Of a stretch of DNA of 64,000 bases, positions 8,111 through 18,000 are shown one piece after another. Position 1 is the first letter of the stretch, and each line of letters begins with the position of its first letter. The stretch spans positions 1,331,333 to 1,395,332 of the forward strand of contig NZ_FNYJ01000001.1 in assembly GCF_900108875.1 (NCBI RefSeq), read 5' to 3'. Source of the stretch: Pseudomonas sp. NFR16 (GTDB lineage Bacteria; Pseudomonadota; Gammaproteobacteria; Pseudomonadales; Pseudomonadaceae). The position numbers and the translations under genes are program-made. The notes below the pieces were generated by a model, which worked only from the letters and a program-made list of their open reading frames with translations, was not told the DNA's origin and searched no databases.

Positions 8111-9319
8111 TCAGTCGTGACTGACCGCGCCTATTTTGTGGATCGACAGGTCCGCGCCGTAATATTCCTGCTCCTGCGTCAGGCGCAGGCCCAGACACCG
8201 CTTGATGACGCCGTACACCAGAAAACCGCCGGCCAGCGCGATTGCCACACCCAGAGCACTCCCGATCAACTGGCTGGCAAGGCTCACGCCGCCGATGCCC
8301 CCCAATGCGGACTGACCAAAAATGCCGCAGGCGATCCCGCCCCATACGCCGCATAGCCCGTGCAACGGCCACACGCCCAGAACATCGTCGAGTTTCCAGC
8401 GCACCTGCGCAGCCGTGAAGCTCCACACGAACAGCGCGCCGGCAATGATTCCCGTTGCCAGCGCACCCACCGGATGCATGAGGTCAGACCCGGCGCACAC
8501 CGCCACCAGTCCGGCCAGGGGCCCGTTGTGCAGGAAGCCGGGGTCGTTGCGACCGACGATCAACGCCGCCACGGTGCCGCCCACCATCGCCATCAGCGAG
8601 TTGACCGCCACCAGCCCGCTGACGCCCTCCAGTGTCTGGGCGCTCATCACGTTGAAGCCAAACCAGCCGACGATGAGTATCCACGATCCCAGCGCCAGAA
8701 ACGGAATGCTCGACGGCGGATAGGCGACCAGCCTGCCTTCGCGATAACGCCCGTTGCGCGCCCCCAGCAGCGTCACCGCGGCCAACGCCAGCCAGCCGCC
8801 CATCGCGTGCACGACCACCGACCCGGCAAAGTCATGGAAGCCGGCGCCGAAGTGATCCTTGAGCCAGGCTTGCAGGCCGAAATTGCCGTTCCAGACCATT
8901 CCCTCGAAGAACGGATACACGAACGCCACGATGAGCACGGTTGCGCACAGCTGCGGTGCGAAGCGGGCACGCTCGGCAATGCCGCCCGAGATAATGGCCG
9001 GGATCGCGGCGGCGAAGGTCAGCAGGAAGAAGAACTTCACCAGCCCGTAACCGTGGTCGTTTGCCAGCACCGCCGCAGGCTGCAGAAAACTGATGCCGTA
9101 GGAGATCCAGTAACCGATGAAGAAGTACGCCAGCGTCGACACGGCGAAATCGCTGAGAATTTTCGACAGTGCATTGACCTGATTCTTTTGCCGCACGGTG
9201 CCGACTTCCAGGAAAGCAAAGCCAGCGTGCATGGCCAGCACCATGACTGCGCCGATCAGGATGAACAGGGTGTTGGAGCCGTGGACCAGCGTATCCACGG
9301 CGCTTTGCAAATTTTCCAT
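8111..9319 (-). CDS. amtB: Ammonium transporter AmtB
   Basis: A 402-residue Amt/Rh channel protein with about eleven membrane helices, of normal family length. Recognisable blocks include MVLAMHAGFAFLEVG, the DFAGSVVVHAMGG segment with its conserved Asp and His, and FGFNVMSAQTLEGVSG. The open frame begins upstream at 9457, but MENLQSAVDTLVHGSN at 9319 is the expected N-terminus. There is no glnK beside it, so this may be a second, unpaired Amt copy in the genome. It imports ammonium under nitrogen limitation; I could not find a clear sigma-54 site upstream. Confidence 0.93.
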   Translation of the reverse strand: MENLQSAVDTLVHGSNTLFILIGAVMVLAMHAGFAFLEVGTVRQKNQVNALSKILSDFAVSTLAYFFIGYWISYGISFLQPAAVLANDHGYGLVKFFFLLTFAAAIPAIISGGIAERARFAPQLCATVLIVAFVYPFFEGMVWNGNFGLQAWLKDHFGAGFHDFAGSVVVHAMGGWLALAAVTLLGARNGRYREGRLVAYPPSSIPFLALGSWILIVGWFGFNVMSAQTLEGVSGLVAVNSLMAMVGGTVAALIVGRNDPGFLHNGPLAGLVAVCAGSDLMHPVGALATGIIAGALFVWSFTAAQVRWKLDDVLGVWPLHGLCGVWGGIACGIFGQSALGGIGGVSLASQLIGSALGVAIALAGGFLVYGVIKRCLGLRLTQEQEYYGADLSIHKIGAVSHD

Positions 9320-9673
9320 TGTGGGGCAGGCCTGCAAATGAGGAACACCATTGCGACAGTCACATGTTTGCGTCCGCTTGCTCACATGCACCAATTCAAG
9401 GCGAAGGACAATCTCAACGACCTGAAATGGCGCGCGATCCGGGACGAAACGTGTCACTGCCGGGCAGTTTTTCCGGTTTTATGTAATGAAATCCAGATTT
9501 CGGCGCATGCGCCGTCATGTGCGCTCTGCGATGGAGCGCGCGACCTTCCTGGCGCACCACTTCAAAGCAAAACCTGTACCAGTGACGGCGCGTCGATGTC
9601 GCGGCGATTGGAATGAACCTTCAGGAATGAGCCATACTCGAAACCCCATATCGTCACCCCAACGGAGAACACC
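9320..9673. other. 354-bp divergent intergenic region (amtB / DUF883 gene)
   Basis: This gap holds the promoters of amtB (leftwards) and the DUF883 gene (rightwards). CCATACT at 9632-9638 resembles a sigma-S-type -10 box, and the E. coli YqjD/ElaB homologues are known to be RpoS-dependent, so stationary-phase control is plausible. I see no good GG-N10-GC sigma-54 match for amtB and no convincing gene. Confidence 0.4.
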
Positions 9674-9988
9674 ATGGCTCGCCCAACAGCAGAAAAAGCC
9701 CAGGACATTTTGATGGCAGACTTCCAGACTCTGGTCACCGACACGGAAAAGCTGCTGGCGCACACCGCTTCTCTGGCCGGCGAACAGGCCGATGAATTGC
9801 GCGATCAGATCCAGGAAAGCCTGCTGCGCGCCCGCGAAACCCTGAAAGTGACCGAAGAAACCCTGCGCCTGCGTGGCAAGGAAGCGGTCGTCGCAACTGA
9901 AGAATATGTACAGAGCAACCCATGGCAGTCGGTAGGAATCGCCGCCGGCGTCGGCTTTCTGCTGGGTCTGCTGGCCACGCGGCGCTGA
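9674..9988 (+). CDS. DUF883 (ElaB/YqjD/YgaM) membrane-anchored ribosome-binding-type protein
   Basis: A 104-residue protein with a long amphipathic, coiled-coil-prone region (residues about 10-80, rich in Glu, Leu, Arg and Ala) and one C-terminal membrane segment, SVGIAAGVGFLLGLLATRR. This is the DUF883 pattern; E. coli YqjD and ElaB are tail-anchored inner-membrane proteins that bind stationary-phase ribosomes. CGGAGAA gives a good ribosome-binding site. The next two genes match YqjE-like and YqjK-like proteins, so the whole yqjDEK-type locus is preserved as an operon. Confidence 0.9.
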   Translation: MARPTAEKAQDILMADFQTLVTDTEKLLAHTASLAGEQADELRDQIQESLLRARETLKVTEETLRLRGKEAVVATEEYVQSNPWQSVGIAAGVGFLLGLLATRR

Positions 9989-9993
9989 CGGTC

Positions 9994-10380
9994 ATGACGT
10001 CGCAGACAGGTCCATCCGGGACCGATAACACGTCATCGCCACGTCGTCTTGGCGCGGCTTTCCTGGGACTGCTGCACAGTCACATCGAACTGTTCGGTAT
10101 CGAATTGCAGGAGCAGAAAGCCCGGACGGTGAGCTTGTTGCTGTTCGCTGGACTTGCGCTGGTGTTCGCGCTGTTGCTGCTCATCGGCCTGTCCGCGCTG
10201 CTGCTGATTCTGGTGTGGGACAGTTATCGCCTGACCGGCATCATTGGTCTGTGCGCGTTCTACACGCTGGCGGCGCTGTTCTGCGCGCTGCGACTCAAGG
10301 CGGCCGTATTCGATGAGTCTTCACCCTTCCACTCGACGCTGGAAGAATTGGCCAACGACCGCGAGCGACTGATGCCATGA
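9994..10380 (+). CDS. YqjE-like / phage-holin-superfamily membrane protein
   Basis: A 128-residue protein with two adjacent membrane helices, VSLLLFAGLALVFALLLLIG and LILVWDSYRLTGIIGLCAFY, after a cytoplasmic helix containing HSHIELFGIELQEQKAR. That layout is the DUF1469/YqjE (Actinobacterial holin X) family; despite the family label, these are chromosomal membrane proteins rather than phage holins. I start at the ATG at 9994, five bases after the DUF883 stop, instead of the longer frame starting inside that gene. It overlaps the next gene by ATGA. Confidence 0.85.
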   Translation: MTSQTGPSGTDNTSSPRRLGAAFLGLLHSHIELFGIELQEQKARTVSLLLFAGLALVFALLLLIGLSALLLILVWDSYRLTGIIGLCAFYTLAALFCALRLKAAVFDESSPFHSTLEELANDRERLMP

Positions 10381-10718
10381 GTGTGCCCGAACTGCCTCAG
10401 ACCCATAACCGTCGTGAACTGCGCAAGGCGCTGATCCGCCTGCGCATGGAGATGCATCGCCAGGAAATCCGCCACGAGTCGGCGCAGCTCATGCGCCCTC
10501 TGCACCGCATGCGCGGAATGGCCACCGATCTGCCCGGATCGCTGGGCATCAAGCACGCTCCGTTGTGGGGAGTCGGCGCGGTTTCACTGCTGGGTTTTCT
10601 CACCGGCAAAGGCGCGCGCAGCAAGCGGACGGGTAGCGTGACACGGCTGATCAAACTCAGCGCCAGCCTGTTGCCTATCATCAGAATGGTAGTACAGGGA
10701 TCACGACGCCGCCCCTGA
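10377..10718 (+). CDS. YqjK-like hypothetical protein
   Basis: A 113-residue basic protein with an N-terminal helical region (LRKALIRLRMEMHRQEIRHE), a short hydrophobic segment (LWGVGAVSLLGFLTG) and a very basic tail. It overlaps the YqjE-like gene by four bases and is the third member of the yqjD-yqjE-yqjK arrangement; sequence similarity to YqjK is weak and the name rests mainly on position. A terminator at 10754-10800 closes the operon. Confidence 0.75.
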   Translation: MSVPELPQTHNRRELRKALIRLRMEMHRQEIRHESAQLMRPLHRMRGMATDLPGSLGIKHAPLWGVGAVSLLGFLTGKGARSKRTGSVTRLIKLSASLLPIIRMVVQGSRRRP

Positions 10719-10753
10719 GATGGCCATCTGGCTGCATTCTTGCAACAAATCGC

Positions 10754-10800
10754 AACCGCGCCCCTTCCCATTGATTCACATTGGGCCGGCGCGGTTTTTT
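10754..10800 (+). terminator. Intrinsic terminator of the yqjDEK-like operon
   Basis: AACCGCGCC pairs with GGCGCGGTT, with a longer loop containing a secondary CCCA..TGGG pairing, followed by seven or more T residues. Confidence 0.85.
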
Positions 10801-10841
10801 TCTGCCCGTAAAATAATGCCAATAACCACTAAGGAGGCCAT

Positions 10842-12005
10842 GTGATCGATGGGCAACCGCTAGCTTGCTTTCAGCCGTTCATCGACACCGCGACGGGCCG
10901 CATTGCCGGTATTGAAGCATTGGGACGCCTGCGTCAGCCGGACGGCAGCCTGCAATCAGTGGGTCCGCTGTTCGCTGATCCGCGGCGCCCGGCGGCCGAG
11001 CTGCGACGGCTCGACCGCCTGCTGCGCGACAATGCACTGAGTCGCCTGCATGAAGCCCCGAGCGACTGGTTTCTGAGCCTGAACATCTCGCCGCGCTGGA
11101 TCAGTCGCCTGCGCCCCGGCCAGCCACTGCCGAGCCTCAAGCAGTTGCAGAGCCACGGGATCGCTGCGCAAAGAATCGTTTTCGAAATCACTGAACTGGG
11201 TGGCGACAGTCAGCGACTGAGCGACGTCGTGGCGCGTTATCGGGACGCCGGCGCGCGTATCGCGATCGACGATTTCGGCGCCGGATACTCGCAGCTTGAC
11301 CGCGTGCTGGCGCTGCAACCGGACATCCTCAAACTCGACATGCGCCTGTTCCAGGCCGCCGCCCGCGGTGGCCCCAGCAGCGATGTGGTCAAGGCGCTGG
11401 CGCAGATGGCAGAGAAGACCGGGTGCTGGATCATTGCCGAAGGCGTAGAGACCGAAGCCGAGTTGCACTTCGCCCTCGAATGCGGCTCGCGCTATGTGCA
11501 AGGGTTTCTGTTCGCCCAGGCGCAGCTGGACTTCTTCGCAGCGGATGCCTTCGTCCCCCGCTTTGCCGAACTGCGGGACCGCTACGTGCTGCAGAAGGTC
11601 GTCGAGCGCGAGCGCCTGATGAAGCTGCGCAAGCACTTGAGTCAGTTGATGGCGCGTTTGCAGGGCTGGGCTGAGGGTGACGCACCGCTGACAGACTTGC
11701 CGCCCATGCAGGAATTTCCCTGGCTGCTGCGCTTCTATCAATGCGACCGCCATGGCACCCAGCTCACGCCGAATCTGGAATGGCGCAATGGCGCGTGGGT
11801 CGCCGACAGCCGCTACATGGGCCACAACTGGTCGTGGCGTCCTTACTTCTACCACCTGCTCGCCGAAGGCTGGCATGAGCGACGCTTGACCTTGTCCAAC
11901 ACGTATCGCGATGCCACCAGCAACCAGTATTGCCTGACGGCCGGGCAATTCTTCGACAACGGCCAGCGCCTGCTGCTGATCGACGTCGACGCCGCAGGCC
12001 TCTGA
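10842..12005 (+). CDS. EAL-domain cyclic-di-GMP phosphodiesterase with C-terminal sensory domain
   Basis: A 387-residue protein. The EAL domain fills residues about 5-240 and keeps the catalytic set: GIEALGRL, LNIS, FEITE, the DDFGAGYSQ metal motif, LKLDM, AEGVET and QGFLFA, so it is probably an active c-di-GMP hydrolase. A linker helix then leads to a YkuI-C-like alpha/beta domain (about 260-387) with motifs such as WSWRPYF. There is no membrane segment or GGDEF domain, so it is cytosolic. Translation starts at GTG (10842) after AAGGAGG; the ATG two bases earlier runs straight into TGA. Confidence 0.9.
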   Translation: MIDGQPLACFQPFIDTATGRIAGIEALGRLRQPDGSLQSVGPLFADPRRPAAELRRLDRLLRDNALSRLHEAPSDWFLSLNISPRWISRLRPGQPLPSLKQLQSHGIAAQRIVFEITELGGDSQRLSDVVARYRDAGARIAIDDFGAGYSQLDRVLALQPDILKLDMRLFQAAARGGPSSDVVKALAQMAEKTGCWIIAEGVETEAELHFALECGSRYVQGFLFAQAQLDFFAADAFVPRFAELRDRYVLQKVVERERLMKLRKHLSQLMARLQGWAEGDAPLTDLPPMQEFPWLLRFYQCDRHGTQLTPNLEWRNGAWVADSRYMGHNWSWRPYFYHLLAEGWHERRLTLSNTYRDATSNQYCLTAGQFFDNGQRLLLIDVDAAGL

Positions 12006-12090
12006 TCCTCCGCCCCGCGCCATCTTGTGCTTGCAGCCGGCTGGGCGAACCGGGAAGCTAGGCCGGTAATCACCCGACGGAGTACCGGCC

Positions 12091-13422
12091 TTGGATTGGC
12101 AAACCCTGCTCACCCGCGAGCGCCTAGGCAAAACCCTGCACAGCCCCGAAGAACTGGGGCGCAGCCCGTTCCACAAGGATCATGACCGGATCATCTTCTC
12201 CGGCGCCTTTCGCCGTCTGGGCCGCAAGACCCAGGTCCATCCGGTGACCAGCAACGACCACATTCACACACGCCTGACCCACTCACTGGAAGTGAGCTGC
12301 GTCGGCCGCTCGCTGGGCATGCGCGTCGGCGAAACCCTGCGCGGTGCCCTTCCCGACTGGTGCGACCCGAGCGATCTGGGCATGGTCGTGCAATCGGCCT
12401 GCCTGGCCCACGACATCGGCAATCCGCCGTTCGGCCACTCGGGGGAAGACGCCATCCGTAACTGGTTCAAGCAAGCGGCGGGCCGCGGCTGGCTGGACGC
12501 AATGAGCGACGTCGAGCGCGACGATTTCCTCAACTTCGAAGGCAACGCGCAAGGTTTCCGGGTACTCACGCAACTGGAATATCACCAGTTCGAAGGCGGC
12601 ACGCGCCTGACCTACGCCACCCTGGGAACGTATCTCAAATACCCGTGGACCGCGCGTCACGCCGATTCGCTGGGCTATAAGAAGCACAAGTTCGGCTGCT
12701 ATCAGAGCGAGCTGCCGATTCTTGAACAGATCGCGACCCGGCTGGGCCTGCCTCAACTGGAAGAACAGCGCTGGGCTCGCCACCCGTTGGTGTACCTGAT
12801 GGAAGCAGCGGACGACATCTGCTACGCGCTGATTGACCTGGAAGACGGCCTGGAAATGGAGCTGCTCAACTACGCCGAGGTCGAATCCATCCTGCTCAGC
12901 CTGGTGGGCGACGATCTGCCGGAGACCTACCGGCAATTGGGTCCGGACGATTCGCGGCGCCGCAAACTGGCAATCTTGCGCGGCAAGGCCATCGAACACC
13001 TGACCAACGCTGCCGCCCGCGCCTTCGTCGAGCAGCAGGACGCGCTGCTGGCCGGCACGCTGCAAGGCGATCTGGTGGAGCACATGCACGGCCCGGCCAA
13101 GCGCTGCGTGCTCAGTGCCAAAGACATGGCGCGCAAGAAAATCTTCCAGGACAAGCGCAAGACGCTGCACGAAATCGGCGCCTACACGACGCTGGAGATC
13201 CTGCTCAATGCGTTTTGCGGCGCGGCGCTGGAGCAATTCGGCGGGCACACCCCATCGTTCAAGAGCCGGCGCATCCTCGACCTGCTGGGCAACAATGCGC
13301 CTGATCCGTCCTGGCCGCTGCACACCTCGTTTTTGCGAGTCATCGACTTCATTGCCGGGATGACCGACAGCTATGCCAGTGAGATGGCGCGGGAAATGAC
13401 CGGGCGTTCGAGCCCGGTCTGA
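12091..13422 (+). CDS. dgt: Deoxyguanosinetriphosphate triphosphohydrolase (dGTPase)
   Basis: A 443-residue HD-domain enzyme that cleaves dGTP (and perhaps other dNTPs) to nucleoside and triphosphate. The HD-superfamily metal ligands are in RLTHSLEV and [19 protein letters not shown], and the dGTPase-specific [11 protein letters not shown] and KYPWT segments are present. Translation starts at TTG (12091), with GGAG about ten bases upstream and no better in-frame ATG. It resembles the shorter Pseudomonas-type dgtP-like proteins more than the 505-residue E. coli Dgt. It is followed by a strong terminator. Confidence 0.92.
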   Translation: MDWQTLLTRERLGKTLHSPEELGRSPFHKDHDRIIFSGAFRRLGRKTQVHPVTSNDHIHTRLTHSLEVSCVGRSLGMRVGETLRGALPDWCDPSDLGMVVQSACLAHDIGNPPFGHSGEDAIRNWFKQAAGRGWLDAMSDVERDDFLNFEGNAQGFRVLTQLEYHQFEGGTRLTYATLGTYLKYPWTARHADSLGYKKHKFGCYQSELPILEQIATRLGLPQLEEQRWARHPLVYLMEAADDICYALIDLEDGLEMELLNYAEVESILLSLVGDDLPETYRQLGPDDSRRRKLAILRGKAIEHLTNAAARAFVEQQDALLAGTLQGDLVEHMHGPAKRCVLSAKDMARKKIFQDKRKTLHEIGAYTTLEILLNAFCGAALEQFGGHTPSFKSRRILDLLGNNAPDPSWPLHTSFLRVIDFIAGMTDSYASEMAREMTGRSSPV

Positions 13423-13444
13423 CGCATGCGCCGCTCTGCAAAAG

Positions 13445-13473
13445 CCCGATTCCCACCGAGGAATCGGGTTTTT
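13445..13473 (+). terminator. Intrinsic terminator of dgt
   Basis: CCCGATTCC pairs with GGAATCGGG around a CACCGA loop and is followed by five T residues. Confidence 0.9.
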
Positions 13474-13508
13474 ATTTCAGCCAATCAGGAAAAGAAAACC
13501 CGAACTTC

Positions 13509-13520
13509 GGAATCTTCCTA
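13509..13520. promoter_or_regulatory. Candidate response-regulator site (GGAA-N2-TTCC type)
   Basis: GGAATCTTCCTA is an inverted repeat of the same form as the one at 14309-14323. It lies about 180 bp before the lone-receiver gene. NarL-family regulators of the BvgA/EvgA/RcsB type bind heptads close to TTCCTA. Its function is inferred from pattern only. Confidence 0.3.
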
Positions 13521-13702
13521 CGGCGCCATCAGAAACACCCTATCGCCGCCTACAGACCTCTCCCGAATAATCCGCGCCAGCCCGTGCGCTGGAACACTCC
13601 TTCCATTACCAGCCCGAGGCTCGGTTCACGCCATAAGCCCCTGCCGGATGCGACCCATTCGCCAAGATCTCGACCCGCCCGCCGCCTCGCCTGGAACCGC
13701 CC

Positions 13703-14101
13703 ATGTTCAGACCCAATCTTCGAATTCTGCTGGTAGAGGACCATCCGTTTCAGCTGATCGCCTTACAGATTCTGCTCAACAACCACGGCCTGTACTTGCT
13801 GACGCCGGCCCTCACTGCGATGGAAGCCATGACAGCGCTGGAGCGAAGTCCGCAGCCCTACGACCTGCTGCTGTGCGACCAGCGCCTGCCCGACATGAGT
13901 GGCATGGAATTGATTCAGACCGCCAGCCAGCGCGGCCTGATTCAGCAAGCAGTGTTGCTCAGCGGTCTTGAATCCACTCAGTTGAGCGCCCTGGAATGCG
14001 ACGCCCGGGAAAAAGGCCTGCCACTGCTCGGCTGCCTGAACAAACCGTTGAATACGCTGGAATTACGCCGGCTGCTTGCACTGCCGGCTGAGGATGAGTG
14101 A
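13703..14101 (+). CDS. Single-domain response regulator (receiver only)
   Basis: A 132-residue CheY-like receiver. ILLVEDHPFQLIAL supplies the acidic pocket, CDQRLPDMSG the phospho-acceptor Asp at about residue 59, and CLNKPL the conserved lysine. There is no output domain, so it would act by protein contact or as a phosphate shuttle or sink. It sits directly upstream of a NarL-type regulator and a BvgS-like kinase and probably shares their phosphorelay, perhaps competing for the kinase's Hpt domain. A longer frame from 13426 overlaps it in another register and is not a gene. Confidence 0.88.
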   Translation: MFRPNLRILLVEDHPFQLIALQILLNNHGLYLLTPALTAMEAMTALERSPQPYDLLLCDQRLPDMSGMELIQTASQRGLIQQAVLLSGLESTQLSALECDAREKGLPLLGCLNKPLNTLELRRLLALPAEDE

Positions 14102-14181
14102 ATCGCCCGATGGCATCCCGAAAACCATAAATGGAATTCTGACCCGACGCGTTCACCGCCCCCGTCAAACTTGGCAACAAA

Positions 14182-14196
14182 TGTAGGACTATTCCC
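14182..14196. promoter_or_regulatory. Candidate regulator site, imperfect copy
   Basis: TGTAGGACTATTCCC matches the better site at 14309 in spacing and in the GTAGGA and TTCC half-sites, but its dyad is imperfect. Confidence 0.3.
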
Positions 14197-14308
14197 AAAG
14201 GAAATAAACAGGATTGAATTAATGCAGTTTTGTGACGAGTTTGAACTCGACTTTTTTGGCCGTTCGTGACCGTTGTAAGTATTGACGTACGCTAATACGC
14301 TAATTTTT

Positions 14309-14323
14309 GTAGGAACTTTCCTA
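14309..14323. promoter_or_regulatory. Candidate operator for the NarL-type regulator
   Basis: Within TGTAGGAACTTTCCTA the core TAGGAA-CT-TTCCTA (14310-14323) is a perfect dyad. Half-sites of this form are known for BvgA (TTTCCTA heptads), EvgA and RcsB. It lies about 90 bp upstream of the regulator gene and adjoins a TATATA element, so autoregulation is likely. Binding itself is an inference. Confidence 0.45.
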
Positions 14324-14414
14324 TATAGGGCGATCAGCATGATCTGTTCATGTGCGCTTTCAAACATCTGGGATAAGGTGCGCGCTTTCTTCGCCACTCG
14401 TTATGGATTGAATC

Positions 14415-15041
14415 ATGAACTCGATTTTTATCATCGATGATCACCCGGTCATTCGGCTTGCAATCCGCATGCTGCTGGAGAATGAAAACTACGTGATCGT
14501 CGGTGAAACCGATAATGGCGTGGACGCCATGCAGATGGTCCGCGAATGCATGCCGGACCTCATCATCCTCGACATCAGCATCCCTAAACTCGACGGGCTG
14601 GAGGTGCTGGCCCGCTTCAATGCCATGCACCTGCCCTCCAAGATTCTTGTGCTCACCGCTCAGGCCCCCAGCCTGTTCGCCATTCGCTGCATGCAATCCG
14701 GCGCGGCCGGGTACGTGTGCAAACAGGAAGATTTGAGCGAACTTGTGAGTTCGGTCAAAGCGGTATTATCCGGCTACAATTACTTTCCAAGCCAGGCGCT
14801 CGCCGCATCGCTCAAAAAAGATGGCGACCCCAACGAGATCGAACGTTTCAAACTGGTCAACGACCGCGAATTGATGGTGTTGCAATTGTTTGCCCAAGGC
14901 CGCACGAACAAAGAAATAGCCAAAGGCATGTTCTTGAGCAACAAAACGGTGAGCACCTACAAAACCCGTCTGATGCAAAAACTGAAAGCCAAGACTCTGG
15001 TAGAACTTATCGAGATGGCAAAACGCAATTCGTTAGTGTGA
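14415..15041 (+). CDS. NarL/LuxR-type response regulator, BvgA/EvgA/RocA-like
   Basis: A 208-residue response regulator. The receiver (1-120) opens with FIIDDHPVIRLAIRMLLEN and has its phospho-Asp at about residue 53 in LIILDISIPKLDG, followed by the VLTAQ switch threonine. The output domain (about 145-208) is a LuxR-type helix-turn-helix: NDRELMVLQLFAQGRTNKEI and LSNKTVSTYKTRLMQKL. The hybrid kinase starts nine bases downstream, so the pair is one transcript. Homologues in other genera control virulence, acid resistance, fimbriae or biofilm; the target genes here are unknown. Confidence 0.92.
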   Translation: MNSIFIIDDHPVIRLAIRMLLENENYVIVGETDNGVDAMQMVRECMPDLIILDISIPKLDGLEVLARFNAMHLPSKILVLTAQAPSLFAIRCMQSGAAGYVCKQEDLSELVSSVKAVLSGYNYFPSQALAASLKKDGDPNEIERFKLVNDRELMVLQLFAQGRTNKEIAKGMFLSNKTVSTYKTRLMQKLKAKTLVELIEMAKRNSLV

Positions 15042-15050
15042 GAAGACAGG

Positions 15051-18000
15051 ATGCCGAAGGCGATAAAGGACTATTGGATAGCGGCCGTACTTGTCTGCCT
15101 GTGCCTCGATACGCAGGCACAACCTGCGGCGGCTGAACGCTACACGTTGCTCAGCCGGTCCAATCCCGCGCACATGGACGTGACGCTGGACCGGGCCCAG
15201 TGGCAGTGGGTGCGTAATAAACGCGAACTGATTCTGGGCACCTCCGCGCCGGACTACCCGCCTTTCGACATGACCCTCACAGGCCACGACTACGAGGGCT
15301 TCACGGCGGATTACGCAGGCATCCTGGGGCGCGTGCTCGACCTGCCGATCAAGGTTCTGCGGTTTGCCAGCCGGGACGAGGCGATGGATGCGCTGGTCAA
15401 CGGCGACATCGATCTGCTGGGCAGCGCCAATGGCTATGAAGCGCGAGCGAAGGAGGTAAAGCTGTCTTCGCCCTATGCAGTGGACCAGCCGGTGCTGGTC
15501 ACCCGCGCCGGAGAAGTAAGGCCGCTGAACGGCGACCTCAACGGCCTGCGTCTGAGCATGGTTTATCACTACCTGCCGCCCGACGAAATCGGCGCGCTGT
15601 ATCCCAAAGCCCGTCTGCAGACCTTCCCCTCGTTCCAGAGCGCAATCAATGCCGTGGCGTTCAATCAGGCCGATGTCTTTCTGGGCGACACAATTTCCAC
15701 TCATTACGTCATCAACAAGGGCTACCTGAACAACGTGCAGATGGCCAACTTCGGCAAGCACGAGGCCAACGGTTTCAGCTTTGCGGTTCAGGCGTCCAAC
15801 ACCATGCTGCTCGACATCGTCAATCTGGTGCTCAAGGGCATACCGGTCGAAGAGCGGATTTCCATCTCCAAACGCTGGGGCGCCGGCAGCGATCTGATGC
15901 TGACCGATCAGAAACTGCAGCTGAGCCAGCGCGAAGAACGCTGGATCGCCCAGCACCCGACGGTGCGTGTGGTGTTCAACGAGGCGTACGCGCCGCTGAC
16001 GTTTTTCGATGCCAATGGCAACTTCAGTGGCGTGACGGCCGATCTGCTGGAGTTGATTCGCCTGCGCACCGGCCTGAACTTCAAGGTCACTCACGCCCAG
16101 AGCATGAGCGACATGGCCAATCAGTTGAGCCAGGGCCAGGCCGACCTGATCGGCGCCATGATTCCCAGCGACGAGCGCGAGAATCGCTTCAACTTCAGCC
16201 GGCCCTACATGGATAACGTGTTCGTGCTGGTCACGCGCAAAGAGCCGTCGGCGCCGTCCAATCTCGAGCAGCTGGACGGCAAGCGCGTTGCGCTGGCGCT
16301 GAGCAGCCCGATCCTGCCCTACCTTGCCCGCAGCTATCCGGGCATCTATCCGGTGGAAGTCGACAACCCCGCTCAAGCGTTGGACATGCTGGCTCACGGC
16401 CGTGCGGAAGGTGCGGTCACCTCCTTGTTCAGCGCCAGTTACTTCCTGTCATCGAGGGCTCTGAGCGACACCTTGCAGATGCGCGTAACCGTGGGCCAGG
16501 AACCCGCGCGCATTGCCATGGCCACGTCACGCAACGCGACCGAACTGAGTTCGATCATCGACAAGGCGCTCTCCAGCATTGCGCCCGAAGATCTTGCCGC
16601 GATCAACAATCGCTGGCGCACGTACTCGCCGCCCGGAAGCGGCGCGTGGCACGACTATCAGTTGCTCATCTACCAGATCATCGTCGGCGCCAGCCTGTTG
16701 CTGCTCGGGTCACTGGCCTGGAACGCGTGGATGCGGCGCCAGATAAAGCAACGCGAACGGGCCGAGCGCGCGCTGAGCGACCAGTTCGAATTCATGAGCG
16801 CGCTGGTCAACGGCACGCCTCACCCGATCTATGTGCGCGATCGCGACGGCCTGTTGAAAATCTGCAACGACAGTTACCTGGCCGCGTTTGCGGCGAAACG
16901 AGACGAGGTCATCGGCAAAAGCATTCTGGATGGCGTGCTGAGCAATACCGAAGAAGCCCTCGGCTACGTCGAGGATTACAAGCGGGTAATGTCCGAAAAC
17001 GAGCCGTTGATTCTCGATCGCTCCCTGCATATCCACGGCAAGCACCTGACGATCTATCACTGGATCCTGCCGTTTCGCGACTCATTGGGCAAAGTGCAAG
17101 GCATCATCGGCGGCTGGATCGACATCAGCGAACGCCGCCAGTTGATCGAGCAGCTTCAGACCGCGAAAGACCTGGCCGATGACGCGAACCGGGCCAAGAG
17201 TACGTTTCTGGCGACCATGAGCCATGAGATCCGCACGCCCATGAATGCCGTGATCGGCATGCTCGAGCTGGCGCTCAAACGCGCGGACACCGGGCATCTC
17301 GATCGCCCCGCCATCGAGGTGGCCTACAGTTCTGCCAAGGACTTGCTGGAACTGATCGGCGACATCCTGGACATTGCCAGGATCGAATCCGGACGCCTGA
17401 GCCTCAGTCCGGAGCGGGCCAATCTGCGCCAGTTGGTGGAATCGGTGATCCGCGTCTTCGACGGTCTGGCGCGACAGAAAAGCCTGACACTGGTGCTGGA
17501 CCTGGACGCGCGGACCAACACCGACGTGTTGATCGATCCTTTGCGCTTCAAACAGATCCTCTCCAATCTGATCAGCAACGCCATCAAGTTCACCGAGCAG
17601 GGGCAGATCAGGATCAGCCTGCAAACCGCAGACAGCCGCACCGAGCAGCAAATGCGGCTGCAGGTGGTCATTCATGACAGCGGCATCGGCATCACTGAAG
17701 AGGACCAGCAGCGTCTGTTCGAACCCTTTGCGCAGGTGGACCACTCCGCGCAACTGGCCCGCACCGGTGCCGGTCTTGGTCTGGTGATCTGCCGCAGCCT
17801 GTGCGAAATGATGGGCGGCGCGCTGACCCTCAGCAGCCAGCCGGGCGACGGCACCCGCGTGGAGATGACACTGGACCTCACCACCCTCGAACCTCTCGCT
17901 GCCCAGGCGCTTTCCCGGGACAGTACGCCGGGCACCTCAAGGCAGCTCAATATTCTGATTGTCGACGACCACCCCGCCAACCGCCTGCTGCTGTTCGAAC

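Larger units (their letters stand above)
14102..14414. other. 313-bp regulatory region before the NarL-type regulator
   Basis: This AT-rich gap holds two copies of a TGTAGGA..TTCC inverted repeat (14182-14196 and 14309-14323), a direct repeat of TACGCTAA at about 14287-14302, and a palindrome CCTATATAGG just after the second copy. No gene is visible. It most likely contains the autoregulated promoter of the downstream two-component operon. Confidence 0.45.

Noticed and set aside
9320..9460. Sigma-54 promoter for amtB
   Set aside because: Candidate GG..GC pairs on the minus strand have spacings of 9 or 12 bases instead of 10, so I do not call one.
8360..9616. A 418-codon open frame on the plus strand
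   Set aside because: It is antisense to amtB, rich in His, Arg and Gln, and has no recognisable motif.
9994..10380. Phage holin and thus a prophage remnant
   Set aside because: The YqjE-like protein is a chromosomal family in a yqjDEK-type operon; no other phage gene is nearby.
15033..16397. A 454-codon open frame on the minus strand
   Set aside because: It is antisense to the periplasmic part of the BvgS-like kinase, whose domains are intact.
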